This document shows, piece after piece, positions 13,377-20,769 of a DNA stretch of 24,412 nt. Source of the DNA: a virus; the IMG/VR virus record IMGVR_UViG_3300032313_000913, positions 1-24,412 of that record. One strand, 5' to 3'. Position numbers and translations under genes: made by a program. The stretch's first letter is position 1, and each line of letters begins with the position of its first letter. The notes under the pieces were generated by a model. The model was not told the origin of the DNA and did not search any database. It was given only the letters and a program-made list of their open reading frames with translations.

Positions 13377-14879
13377 TTAGTATTGTATGTAAATATCTCC
13401 AGCAGAATTACCGCTTGCAGGTGGTGTTAAGCTTGTGCTATATGTAATTTTATTTATGTTAGCAGAAGAGCTTCCGTTAGTATATGTTCCGTTAATATTA
13501 ATAGATGCAGCGGTAGCAGCCGCTGTAATAGATGATGTAACGGCTGATGGAATTGTAGATTCTAATATTTTACCATTAGAGTCTAGTCCAGCATATCCAT
13601 TTACATTGTTTCGATCTGCAGTAAGTGCATAATCACCAAGGGAGTTTTGTAATCCACTTGTTGCTGTATCAGTGTATGCTTTAGCCTCTGTTAAAGCATC
13701 TGTAAGATTAATTGATGTAGCATAACCAGGAATTACTGGAGTTCCAGTAAATGTTGGAGAGTTAATTGGCGCATAAGTAGTTGCTGCTATAGATGAATCT
13801 AATTTAGTTCCTACGGTGATTATTAATGCAGATAAACCAGTTTGATCTTCCTGAAAAGCAGTTGCTAGCTCTCCTAAAGTATCTAAAGATGCTGGAGCCA
13901 AGTTAACAATATCTGCAATTGCAGATGTTATGTCTGATGTTCTTGCAATTGTTGAGGGTATTACTGAATCTAAAATTTTAACATTAGAATCTAAACCTGC
14001 AAATCCACCAGACACATTGCGATCTGAATCAGGAACGTAGCCTGTAAGATTTTGGTTTATTTCTGTTCTTAAATCATCTACAGCTGAAAGAGCAGCATTT
14101 AAAGAAGCGGTACGTGCAGCATTTGTTGCTGTAACGGCTCTTGCATTTGTAAAGTATAAATTAGTTCCTTCTGTTAATTGAGTTGTTGATGTAATTGATA
14201 CTGGAACTTCAAAATTGGCTAATGAAGAATCTACATAGCTGCGGGTATCAGTAATTAATGGATCTACTATTGCTGATACTCTATTTGTTGTAAAATATAG
14301 ATTTGTTCCTTCTTCTATGTCTGAAGTAGTAATAAGATTAATTGCCGTGTTTATTTTTGTATCTGCAATTTGTCCCGCTAAAGTTACTGCGTTTGTAGAT
14401 TTTGTTGTTGCATCTGCTGCTGCGGTAGTAATTGCTTCTTGGAATTTTGATGTTGTGTGTAAATTAGCTGAACTTAAAGCTTGTGCTGCAGATCCGTAAA
14501 CATCAAAATATCCGTCTCCTGCAGTCCTTGCTCTTGCATTAGTAAAAAATAAATTTGTTCCTTCTAAAAGACTTGATGTTGTAAATGGACCAGAATTATT
14601 TATAGCATTTTGAATTGCCGTAGCGGCTTCTGTGTCTAAAGAAATTTGATCTGGTAATTGTGATAAAGGTATTTTGCCGTCAGAATTTAATGTAGCAATT
14701 CCATTTGCTTCTCCTGGTTTAAATGCATAGTTTGCAAGAAGATTCCATCTTTGGGTTCCGTTACCTATTTTAAATTTAAGAGTATCAGTTTCTATTCCTA
14801 TTTCACCGTTTAAAAGAAGTGGATTGTTTGCTGCCCAATTTGCTGCGGTATCTCTTCTTAATTGAATTTTAAATGCCAT
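13377..14879 (-). CDS. Tail fibre protein with Mtd-N-like N-terminus (500 aa)
   Basis: The first 60 residues (AFKIQLRRDTAANWAANNPLL, NGEIGIETDTLKFKIGNGTQRWNLL) match the same fibre N-terminal module as 6250-8085. Repeated units LLEGTNLFFTNARA, IEEGTNLYFTTNRV and LTEGTNLYFTNARA occur at about 110, 195 and 240; VPDSDRNVSGGFAGLDSNVKILDSVIPS and LTADRNNVNGYAGLDSNGKILESTIPS form another pair. NLAPASLDTLGELATAFQED resembles the helical segment of other fibre proteins here. Likely role: a tail fibre in host recognition. The ATG overlaps the preceding stop (TAATG), with GGAGGT upstream. Confidence 0.83.
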   Translation of the reverse strand: MAFKIQLRRDTAANWAANNPLLLNGEIGIETDTLKFKIGNGTQRWNLLANYAFKPGEANGIATLNSDGKIPLSQLPDQISLDTEAATAIQNAINNSGPFTTSSLLEGTNLFFTNARARTAGDGYFDVYGSAAQALSSANLHTTSKFQEAITTAAADATTKSTNAVTLAGQIADTKINTAINLITTSDIEEGTNLYFTTNRVSAIVDPLITDTRSYVDSSLANFEVPVSITSTTQLTEGTNLYFTNARAVTATNAARTASLNAALSAVDDLRTEINQNLTGYVPDSDRNVSGGFAGLDSNVKILDSVIPSTIARTSDITSAIADIVNLAPASLDTLGELATAFQEDQTGLSALIITVGTKLDSSIAATTYAPINSPTFTGTPVIPGYATSINLTDALTEAKAYTDTATSGLQNSLGDYALTADRNNVNGYAGLDSNGKILESTIPSAVTSSITAAATAASININGTYTNGSSSANINKITYSTSLTPPASGNSAGDIYIQY

Positions 14880-15334
14880 TATGAATTACCTCCATCTAGT
14901 GATGGTGCGGCAAAGTCTTCCGAACCGCCGCCTCCCAAAATCTCTTCTTCTGTTATTGCTGTTCCATCAAATAGTCCTGCGTCAAACAATGTTTCTTCAA
15001 CAAATGACGGATTATTTAAATTACTCACTGGGTTTCCTCCATCGTATCCTATAATTTGTGGTAAAACTGTTGCTGGTGTATCGGGGTTAGACAATGATTT
15101 AAAATCAACTTGATTCTGAATATCAATTGTGTGTACATCTCCATCAAATGTGTGCGTATGCATATAAAATGGAGTAGGGTCTGTACTTGGTGGAGTTAAT
15201 TCTATCCATGTAGTTCCATTATGCACACGTAAATTTTTAGTTACGGTATTAATGTATATTTCGCCAACTTGTCCAAATACTGGGTCTGCTGACAGGGCCA
15301 GAAGTTTAAGTGGTACCAGCATCTGTCTTGACAT
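14879..15334 (-). CDS. Small tail fibre-associated protein (151 aa)
   Basis: The N-terminus (LLALSADPVFGQVGEIYINTVTKNLRVHNGTTWIEL) is the fibre strand module also seen at the start of 15337-16308 (GQIYFNTADNTLYFYNGSSWIP). A His-containing HTHTFDGDVHTIDI stretch follows at about 76-90, then an acidic, Gly-rich C-terminus (EEEILGGGGSEDFAAPSLDGGNS). Probably a structural tail component; the His cluster could bind metal, as in some fibre tips, but that is only a possibility. It overlaps the next gene by TAATG. Confidence 0.7.
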   Translation of the reverse strand: MSRQMLVPLKLLALSADPVFGQVGEIYINTVTKNLRVHNGTTWIELTPPSTDPTPFYMHTHTFDGDVHTIDIQNQVDFKSLSNPDTPATVLPQIIGYDGGNPVSNLNNPSFVEETLFDAGLFDGTAITEEEILGGGGSEDFAAPSLDGGNS

Positions 15335-15336
15335 TA

Positions 15337-16308
15337 TTAACCTACTACAACTACTCTATATTCTCCAGCAGTTGGTGCGGAAGCAAAGTTAACAACTACA
15401 GCATTTGCATTTGATCTTTGAACATCTGCTTCTACCTGAGCAAACGGTGTGGCCGCTTCAAATATTTGAACGGTTACGTCTGTTGTTCCAAGATTGTGTG
15501 TTATTGTATAAGACGTTGCTGATGCGCCAAGTGTTTCTGAATATTTTCTAGCAATTGCATGATAATTTGTGCCGTTATTTGTTAATGTCCATGTATCAGA
15601 TATTTCATTCCATAGAATCTCTACATCTGTTTCTGATCCACGCTCAACTGTTAATCCAGCGTCTGTAGTTGGGGTACCAGTAAAATTACTGTTAAGCTTT
15701 ACTTTATTATCTTCGATGTTAATCTGTGTTGTATTTACAGAGTTAACGGTTCCAATTACATTTAAGTTTCCGCCAACTTGTAAGTTTCCAGTAATCTCTA
15801 CGTTATCTGGTAAACCAATTGTTACTGCGGCATTATGTCCACTATTTGGAGAAACTGTAACTTCATTTGCTGTTCCGATAATAGTTGCTACGTAGTCACC
15901 TGTTGTTTGAGTGTCAAGTGGTATAACTAAATTTGTATCGCTTGCTGATGTTAAACGACCTTGTTGATCTACTGTAAATGTTGGTACTTTTGTAATTGAT
16001 CCATATGTTCCAGCTGTTACTGCAGTATCATCTAAATCTATTGTTGTTATATTTGTTGTGTCGTTAAATGATTTTGTTAAGCCAACTCCGCCTTCTACGT
16101 AAGACCCTATTGCATCGGTAATTACTTCTAGCGAACCAGAAGCTGGGATCCAAGAAGATCCATTATAGAAGTATAATGTGTTGTCTGCTGTATTAAAATA
16201 AATTTGACCTGATACTGGGTTGCTTGGTGCTGCGCCTAAGTTTTGAATTCTAGCATTGAGCAACTCATTTTTGTTGAGATCAATACTAACTAAAAATTTT
16301 CTTGCCAT
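15337..16308 (-). CDS. Tail fibre protein (323 aa)
   Basis: The N-terminus MARKFLVSIDLNKNELLNARIQNLGAAPSNPVSGQIYFNTADNTLYFYNGSSW is a common phage fibre start. The middle has GVGLTKSFNDTTNITTIDLDDTAV, PTFTVDQQGRLTSA and VEITGNLQVGGNLNVIGTVNSVNTTQINIEDN strand repeats. The C-terminal 70 residues (TSYTITHNLGTTDVTVQIFEAATPFAQVEADVQRSNANAVVVNFASAPTAGEYRVVVVG) are a beta-sandwich tip module often seen at fibre ends. AAGGAGA precedes the ATG. Function is structural and host-binding by analogy. Confidence 0.85.
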   Translation of the reverse strand: MARKFLVSIDLNKNELLNARIQNLGAAPSNPVSGQIYFNTADNTLYFYNGSSWIPASGSLEVITDAIGSYVEGGVGLTKSFNDTTNITTIDLDDTAVTAGTYGSITKVPTFTVDQQGRLTSASDTNLVIPLDTQTTGDYVATIIGTANEVTVSPNSGHNAAVTIGLPDNVEITGNLQVGGNLNVIGTVNSVNTTQINIEDNKVKLNSNFTGTPTTDAGLTVERGSETDVEILWNEISDTWTLTNNGTNYHAIARKYSETLGASATSYTITHNLGTTDVTVQIFEAATPFAQVEADVQRSNANAVVVNFASAPTAGEYRVVVVG

Positions 16309-16322
16309 TTTTTATCTCCTTT

Positions 16323-16760
16323 TTAGGACAGGTATGCTGTCCCCGAAAATGGCTGGGCCATTGTCAATGTTAGTCTACTAGTACTATTATAGTCTATACC
16401 TGTTTCCAGTATATCACCTGAGCTTGATTTAACAGATACGTTTGGGTGGAAAAGCAAATTGTGGTTTATTACTACTGAATACACTCCATTTACTGGCCCA
16501 GTTAATTGGGCTAGCTCCCAAGAATACATGAAGGATACCTGTTTATCCAAAACAAAGCTTTTTTCTACACTCCAGGTATTTGATGTGGGGGATTTTGGTC
16601 CCCAAAATCTTGTTGTCAAGGTATCAAAATAAAAATCTCCAGGTACGCCTAAAGAATTGGCTGGATTACCTTCTCCGCTAATTATTGTTCTTCCAGGGGA
16701 GCCTGAAGCTCTTACTACTACTAAGGGGTTATTTTCAGTAACAATTAAGCGGGTTGCCAT
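16323..16760 (-). CDS. Tail/baseplate-associated protein (145 aa)
   Basis: Strand-rich product with ISGEGNPANSLGVPGDFYFDTLTTRFWGPK at about 26-55, a unit common in phage fibre and adhesin proteins, and a C-terminal half (YSVVINHNLLFHPNVSVKSSSGDILETGIDYNSTSRLTLTMAQPFSGTAYLS) like the fibre tip module of the next gene. The ATG overlaps the upstream stop (TAATG). Likely structural. Confidence 0.7.
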   Translation of the reverse strand: MATRLIVTENNPLVVVRASGSPGRTIISGEGNPANSLGVPGDFYFDTLTTRFWGPKSPTSNTWSVEKSFVLDKQVSFMYSWELAQLTGPVNGVYSVVINHNLLFHPNVSVKSSSGDILETGIDYNSTSRLTLTMAQPFSGTAYLS

Positions 16761-17104
16761 TATAGTGTTACCGCCCTATTTAATGTTAAATATCCTTCTA
16801 ATAATCTTGTTACATTTACACTAGGGTCAACTAAAACTAAATCATAAGCAGATTTTGGATAAAAAAGTTTTTTTGTTCTATCTGCTGAAATAGAAACTGA
16901 AATTTTTCCAAGTGAGGGTGTTATTGTTATTCCATCTATTTCTGAAAGACTAAAGGCTAATTTTTTTCCACCTTGGGTATCTCTTACTTGCATTTTTGCT
17001 GTGTGGTGATTTAATTGTATAGGCTGATTATCTTCGTCAAGATATTGCAATTCAAAAGTAAACGTTGCGTTCTCGTCTACCTGAAAATTTTTTTGAGCTG
17101 CCAT
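16760..17104 (-). CDS. Tail/baseplate-type protein (114 aa)
   Basis: The sequence (NFQVDENATFTFELQYLDEDNQPIQLNHHTAKMQVRDTQGG..., GITITPSLGKISVSISADRTKKL, YDLVLVDPSVNVTRLLEGYLTL) matches the pattern of a small Ig-like beta protein found beside tail-fibre genes in many large phages. AGGGG lies 7 nt before the ATG. It opens the fibre operon, directly after the terminator that follows the holin-like gene. Structural role inferred from pattern and position. Confidence 0.68.
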   Translation of the reverse strand: MAAQKNFQVDENATFTFELQYLDEDNQPIQLNHHTAKMQVRDTQGGKKLAFSLSEIDGITITPSLGKISVSISADRTKKLFYPKSAYDLVLVDPSVNVTRLLEGYLTLNRAVTL

Positions 17105-17114
17105 TTTTACCCCT

Positions 17115-17152
17115 AAAAAGAAAATACCCTTACACTATTTTAGCATAAGGGC
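17115..17152 (-). terminator. Hairpin terminator after the holin-like gene
   Basis: Minus strand: GCCCTTA and TAAGGGT arms separated by about 13 nt, followed by ATTTTCTTTTT. Stem of six pairs plus one wobble, with a T-rich tail in the direction of transcription. Confidence 0.6.
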
Positions 17153-17171
17153 ATTCCCAATTGACTAATAA

Positions 17172-17414
17172 TTATTTAGCCACAAATCCGAATTCTTTGT
17201 TGCTTGGGCTTAGGGCCTTTAAAATTACTGGGGCAACTGCTGCTGCTCCAGCTGCAATTAAATCCTTTGGATTTGTATTGCCAGTCATATATAGAGCGGT
17301 GGCTGCTGCCAAAAATGCTCTTCCGTAAGTTCCTATTGCTGCTAAGATTTGCTCTTGCATAGTCACTTTCCCATCTTTATTTAAATCAGCTTTATCAAAG
17401 TTTTTGATAGCCAT
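17172..17414 (-). CDS. Holin-like small membrane protein with an EF-hand loop (80 aa)
   Basis: Two hydrophobic segments (about 24-44, ILAAIGTYGRAFLAAATALYM, and 51-68, DLIAAGAAAVAPVILKAL) separated by a short polar turn fit a class II-type holin. The N-terminal cytosolic part holds a complete EF-hand-type loop, D10-L-N12-K-D14-G-K-V-T-M-Q-E21, with all usual calcium ligand positions. AGGAGATG lies before the ATG. It stands between the ribonucleotide reductase and the fibre genes; the candidate lysin is on the other strand about 2.3 kb away. Other explanations: another small membrane protein of the lysis or tail region. Confidence 0.62.
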   Translation of the reverse strand: MAIKNFDKADLNKDGKVTMQEQILAAIGTYGRAFLAAATALYMTGNTNPKDLIAAGAAAVAPVILKALSPSNKEFGFVAK

Positions 17415-17430
17415 TTTTTATCATCTCCTC

Positions 17431-17468
17431 GTGGGCGGTGTGCCCATGAATTTTGGGTATTATCCCAA
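17431..17468 (-). other. Two short GGG/CCC hairpins between ribonucleotide reductase and holin-like gene
   Basis: Arms TTGGG/CCCAA (17453-17468) and TGGGC/GCCCA (17432-17446) lie in tandem in the 70-nt gap, just upstream of the holin-like gene's ribosome binding site. No T-tract follows, so they may be an mRNA-processing or translation-control structure and not a classical terminator. Confidence 0.4.
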
Positions 17469-17484
17469 TCCTATAAGTTTACCA

Positions 17485-19419
17485 CTAAGCTGAAATATCT
17501 ACAAGTTCGCAATTACCGTCTGAACTGCAGGCTAGAGTGGCATTTGTTGAAGTTCCGTCTTCTGTTTCATAAAATGACAGATCTTCCCAGCGAATATTGC
17601 TAGGCATTTTTGCTACTAAAGCATCATATTCTTCTTTTAAAATTTCTTGATATGGAGCTTGCTTATATGTATGTTCTGAGTGAGGCAGAAATGAGATGCC
17701 AGAAACTTCATCAAAGTTTTTATAAACCCATGCCCCCACTTCCATCCATTCATCTTCTTTTACAGAAACTGTAATTGAAGGTTTATGTTCGCACCAAGCA
17801 CGCTGGTATACAAGCCAAATATTTAAATGATCAATTGCAGTTAAATCGTTTCTAACAATTGCACCCTCTGGTGCCTTTACTGGAAATGAAAATACATAAG
17901 TTTCGTTTGGCTTCATTACATCATCTTCAACTGGAATTCCAACTTCTTTTAAAAATGTTGAAATTGGATCTCCCTTTGAACCACGAACTGTACGAACATA
18001 ATATGGTGAATGCCAAGGATGCATTCCTGAAGATACCCCAACTAATTGAGACACTGTTCCAGAAGGTTTTACACATGTAATTGCTGCAGACTCAGGAATT
18101 CCAATTTTCCCAGACTCTTCTCTATTTACTTCTCTTGCCTTTTCACGTAGTGTCATCAAGAATGCTTCTAGTGCAACTAGGTCTTCTTTACCAGACATAA
18201 ACTTGTGACCAAATTGTCCAGTCAAAGAAACTCCAAGAAGTCTTTCTTCTTCTGTATTGTCTTTCCAAATTTTTCTAAGATATTTAAAATCTGTAAGGGT
18301 CGATTGCCATGTCCCAAGAATAGTTGCTAATTCTACCTTACGCTCAATATCTTTTTTAGTGTCGTTTTCACGCAATACAACTTCTGAAAGATTACAAAAT
18401 TGATATGGACGCAAAATAATTTCAGAACATGGGTTAGTTCCATAATGAATGTCTGGATCTCTTCGACCAAACTTTGCAGCTTGCGCTTGCGCTGCAGCTA
18501 CGTTATATATACCACGCTCTCCAGACTTAGAATCGTATAATGATTTCCATTCTGCAATAAACTGTTCCATTTCTGGTTTACGAGAGTATGCTACGGAATT
18601 GTTTGACAAGGCACGTTGTGAATTTTGCTCCCACCAATTTCCAGATTTTGCCTGTGCCATTTCTATATCGTTAATGTTTGAAAGTGAAATCATTGCGGAA
18701 CGTCTAACGCCACCTACAACCACAACTTCTCCAATTTTACACATAATGTCGTGACACTCAATTGGCTTAAGGTTTCTACCAGTTGCGTTTTTAAATTTTG
18801 CAATAGTGAAATCAAAAAGATTTACTAAAGGTTGCGGTCCAGATGATCTTCCACCCATTGTCTTAAGTCTTGTTCCTGCTGGCCTAACTTTAGAAATATC
18901 TATGGCTGGAATTTGTCCAGACCAAAGTAATGCAAGTAATTCACGATATGCTTTTGCCCATCCTTGTTTTGAATCTTCTACAGTTATTACAGTAGTAGAT
19001 TTTTCCAAAGATTCTGGAACGGCAGGAAGCTTATTAATGTATTTATACTCAACGGAAAAGCCAACTCCAGTACCACACATTAAAACATACATTGTTTCAT
19101 CAAAAGATCTTGGAGAATCTACTGGCAAAAAGGCGCAATTGTATCCTGCTACATTATCTCTTTCTAGTGCGGCGCCAGATGTCATTACTGCTCTCATTGA
19201 TGGCATTACATTTCTTTCAAACACGAACTCTTTTAATTCCGCAACTAGCTTTTCATTTGGAATATAATTATAATTTTGCTTTAAATGATTTGTCATAAAA
19301 GAAAAATATCTATCTACTGTTTCTCCCCATGTCTCTCTACGTGATTCTGCCTCTACCCATTTAGCATATCTAGAAAGTGCAATAAAATTTTCATAAGGAT
19401 TATTAATAGTATTTTTCAT
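17485..19419 (-). CDS. nrdJ: Adenosylcobalamin-dependent (class II) ribonucleoside-triphosphate reductase (644 aa)
   Basis: Makes deoxyribonucleotides from ribonucleotides using a B12 radical, without oxygen or an iron cofactor. The N-terminus (FIALSRYAKWVEAESRRETWGETVDRYFSF) is that of the monomeric Lactobacillus-type enzyme. Key residues: C95 (AGYNCAF) and C342 (FCNLSE) as the active-site disulfide pair, the radical Cys C331 with N329 and E333 in NPCSEI, and a C-terminal redox pair C631/C637 (CSSDGNC). The finger GMHPWHSPYYVRTVRG and CVKPSGTVSQL are also typical. At 644 residues it is shorter than the roughly 740-residue bacterial enzyme, as phage versions often are, presumably lacking part of the allosteric insertion. 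AAAGG lies about 10 nt before the ATG. Codes for nucleotide supply in a B12-containing host. Confidence 0.93.
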   Translation of the reverse strand: MKNTINNPYENFIALSRYAKWVEAESRRETWGETVDRYFSFMTNHLKQNYNYIPNEKLVAELKEFVFERNVMPSMRAVMTSGAALERDNVAGYNCAFLPVDSPRSFDETMYVLMCGTGVGFSVEYKYINKLPAVPESLEKSTTVITVEDSKQGWAKAYRELLALLWSGQIPAIDISKVRPAGTRLKTMGGRSSGPQPLVNLFDFTIAKFKNATGRNLKPIECHDIMCKIGEVVVVGGVRRSAMISLSNINDIEMAQAKSGNWWEQNSQRALSNNSVAYSRKPEMEQFIAEWKSLYDSKSGERGIYNVAAAQAQAAKFGRRDPDIHYGTNPCSEIILRPYQFCNLSEVVLRENDTKKDIERKVELATILGTWQSTLTDFKYLRKIWKDNTEEERLLGVSLTGQFGHKFMSGKEDLVALEAFLMTLREKAREVNREESGKIGIPESAAITCVKPSGTVSQLVGVSSGMHPWHSPYYVRTVRGSKGDPISTFLKEVGIPVEDDVMKPNETYVFSFPVKAPEGAIVRNDLTAIDHLNIWLVYQRAWCEHKPSITVSVKEDEWMEVGAWVYKNFDEVSGISFLPHSEHTYKQAPYQEILKEEYDALVAKMPSNIRWEDLSFYETEDGTSTNATLACSSDGNCELVDISA

Positions 19420-19525
19420 TTGTCGCCTTTTTCTTCCGATTTACGGATTAATTATTTTGAGTGAGGTATAAGTGTATCAAACTTTTTTCTAAAAGAAAAG
19501 AAAAAATATTTTTATTGTTGTTTTT

Positions 19526-19543
19526 TAGTTAACTGTAATATAT
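19526..19543 (+). repeat. Copy 1 of the TAGTYAACTGTAATATAT element
   Basis: TAGTTAACTGTAATATAT here, and the same 18 bases with one change at 22554-22571. The core AGTTAACT is a perfect palindrome, as expected for a dimeric repressor site. The plus-strand TATAAT at 19541 touches it. Confidence 0.55.
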
Positions 19544-19586
19544 AATACTGTATATATAATATATTTTGATTTGTTTGATTTGCTGA

Positions 19587-19600
19587 CCCCCCGACCCCCC
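19587..19600 (-). other. Paired G6 runs (GGGGGGTCGGGGGG on the minus strand)
   Basis: Two runs of six G separated by TC on the minus strand, in otherwise very AT-rich DNA between the divergent genes. It could fold into a two-run quadruplex or bind a protein; no other such run is seen in the intergenic DNA. Confidence 0.5.
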
Positions 19601-19645
19601 TATGGAAGTATACTAAATATAGATTCTTTGTCAAGAAAAAATTAT

Positions 19646-19675
19646 TTGACATATTCTTACTTACAATGGTATGAT
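19646..19675 (+). promoter_or_regulatory. Strong sigma70-type promoter of the lysin gene
   Basis: Perfect TTGACA (19646-19651), 18-nt spacer, TATGAT (19670-19675). The predicted start at about 19682 leaves a short leader with AAAGGAGG at 19693-19700. Confidence 0.75.
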
Positions 19676-19708
19676 TATACTTCGCTATCTCTAAAGGAGG
19701 AAATGCCA

Positions 19709-20257
19709 ATGGAGAATATAAAGAAAAGCTTAAGCGATATTGTTCATCAATATGCTGCGATTATATTAACAGTAATGTTTTTATTTTCCAACACAGTTAA
19801 TGCAACAAGTGCACAAGCTTTAATAGTACAACCAAAGACAGAAGTACAACTTAAGAAAGAAACCTTAGAGAAGTACAGCAATACTGTTTACAAGCCTTCA
19901 CAAATGCTTTCAGACATTGAACTGAAAGAACTACTGCAAGCAGTAGGCTTCGAAGGAAAAGCCCTTAAAACGGCTTGGGCCATTGCTAAGCGGGAGTCTA
20001 ACGGACGACCACTAGCATATAATGGTAACAGGAATACTGGAGACAGTTCTTACGGAATTTTTCAGATCAATATGTTGGGTAAACTCGGCGTAGATCGTAA
20101 AGAAAAATTTGAATTAAAGTCAAACGAGTCATTGTTTGACCCAACTAAAAATGCAGAGATAGCGTATTACATGACCGATGGCGGAATTGATTGGTCAGCT
20201 TGGAAGGGTTTAACCCCAAGAGCACAGGAATTTTATTTAAAGTTCCCAAACAGTTAG
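19709..20257 (+). CDS. Secreted lytic transglycosylase/lysozyme-like protein (182 aa)
   Basis: I chose ATG 19709, 8 nt after AAAGGAGG; an ATG at 19703 would be only 2 nt from it. Residues 1-37 form a signal peptide: charged start (MENIKK), hydrophobic stretch YAAIILTVMFLFSNTV and an A-Q-A cleavage site. The mature part has AIAKRESNGRPLAYN (about 91-105), with E96 as the likely catalytic acid, and DSSYGIFQIN at 112-121, the signature of SLT/goose-lysozyme-type transglycosylases, then a typical IDWSAWKGL near the end. It cleaves peptidoglycan. The signal peptide points to export by the host, or to a late lysis or release role alongside the holin-like gene. Its own promoter gives it independent control. 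Confidence 0.85.
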   Translation: MENIKKSLSDIVHQYAAIILTVMFLFSNTVNATSAQALIVQPKTEVQLKKETLEKYSNTVYKPSQMLSDIELKELLQAVGFEGKALKTAWAIAKRESNGRPLAYNGNRNTGDSSYGIFQINMLGKLGVDRKEKFELKSNESLFDPTKNAEIAYYMTDGGIDWSAWKGLTPRAQEFYLKFPNS

Positions 20258-20269
20258 AAAGGAAGTGTA

Positions 20270-20485
20270 ATGAGGATACAGTACGTGTCTACTTACATTA
20301 AACTTTCTGAAGAGGGCCTTGTTCCTAAGCTTTTATGCCCACAGGATCAGGGCTCTCTTTTATGTAATGGAGACGGAGAATCTCTTATATATCTATATTG
20401 CCTTGAATGTGATTATAAAAATACTATGGGCATATCCAAGTATGAAAATATAGTAGAATTAGTAGATGAACAAAAAAGAATTTAA
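20270..20485 (+). CDS. Small protein with paired Cys motifs, possible zinc ribbon (71 aa)
   Basis: Residues 23-34 (CPQDQGSLLC) and 44-47 (CLEC) give a CxxDxG...C - CxxC arrangement that fits a zinc ribbon. No known function. AAGGAAG stands before the ATG and the gene is 12 nt after the lysin stop, so it is on the lysin transcript. The middle (GDGESLIYLYCLECDYKNTMG) reads like the beta-hairpin of such ribbons. Confidence 0.68.
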   Translation: MRIQYVSTYIKLSEEGLVPKLLCPQDQGSLLCNGDGESLIYLYCLECDYKNTMGISKYENIVELVDEQKRI

Positions 20486-20576
20486 TTTTGAGTATGACAC
20501 AGTTTCCGAAACGGATGCTATGGGTAGAGAAATTTGGTGGTTAGATGCAGGAAGACCAGAAGACGGAAACAAATAA
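20466..20576 (+). CDS. Tiny ORF, 36 aa, overlapping both neighbours
   Basis: ATG 20466 lies inside the end of the zinc-ribbon gene (20-nt overlap) and reads MNKKEFNFEYDTVSETDAMG then REIWWLDAGRPEDGNK to a TAA at 20576. It fills an otherwise uncovered 60-nt stretch and overlaps the next gene by 32 nt. The Asp/Glu-rich, two-Trp product looks like a real phage mini-protein, and frame use continues the overlap habit of this region. No Shine-Dalgarno box, so translational coupling would be needed. Function unknown. Confidence 0.5.
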   Translation: MNKKEFNFEYDTVSETDAMGREIWWLDAGRPEDGNK

Positions 20577-20769
20577 TTTAGAAGATAACCTGCCTATGGT
20601 TAACTATATAATGCTACACAGAATTTATGATTTACTAAGTCTTATTTCAAATAAAATAGTCGGATCGGAAGATACGCAAAAAATGGTATCTTATCACGAA
20701 GCAGGGTACTTACTTGGGCCAGTTCCATCATTTTCACCATCAGAAGATATAGATGATATCAAGAACTAA
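20545..20769 (+). CDS. Small hypothetical protein (74 aa)
   Basis: Start ATG 20545 with GGTGG 8 nt upstream; a second ATG at 20596 is possible. Residues of about 18-40 (MVNYIMLHRIYDLLSLISNKI) could form one amphipathic or short membrane helix. The C-terminus is acidic (SPSEDIDDIKN). It overlaps the methyltransferase start by 17 nt, so these genes form one operon. No family recognised. Confidence 0.55.
   Translation: MQEDQKTETNNLEDNLPMVNYIMLHRIYDLLSLISNKIVGSEDTQKMVSYHEAGYLLGPVPSFSPSEDIDDIKN

Larger units (their letters stand above)
19420..19708. promoter_or_regulatory. Divergent control region between the reductase and the lysin
   Basis: This 289-nt stretch contains no convincing gene; an in-frame extension of the lysin back to 19571 is possible but has no ribosome binding site. 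It holds the AGTTAACT element at 19526-19535, two TATAAT boxes on the plus strand (19541-19546 and 19555-19560), the paired C6 runs at 19587-19600 and the strong promoter at 19646-19675. A weak minus-strand TTAACT with TATTTT 18 nt later could serve the reductase. Confidence 0.55.

Noticed and set aside
18806-19267. 153-codon plus-strand ORF opposite the ribonucleotide reductase
   Set aside because: The minus strand encodes a complete enzyme with all active-site motifs, and the plus frame has no recognisable protein.
19571-19708. N-terminal extension of the lysin
   Set aside because: It would bury the signal peptide and run through the promoter and ribosome binding site; the ATG at 19709 is well placed.
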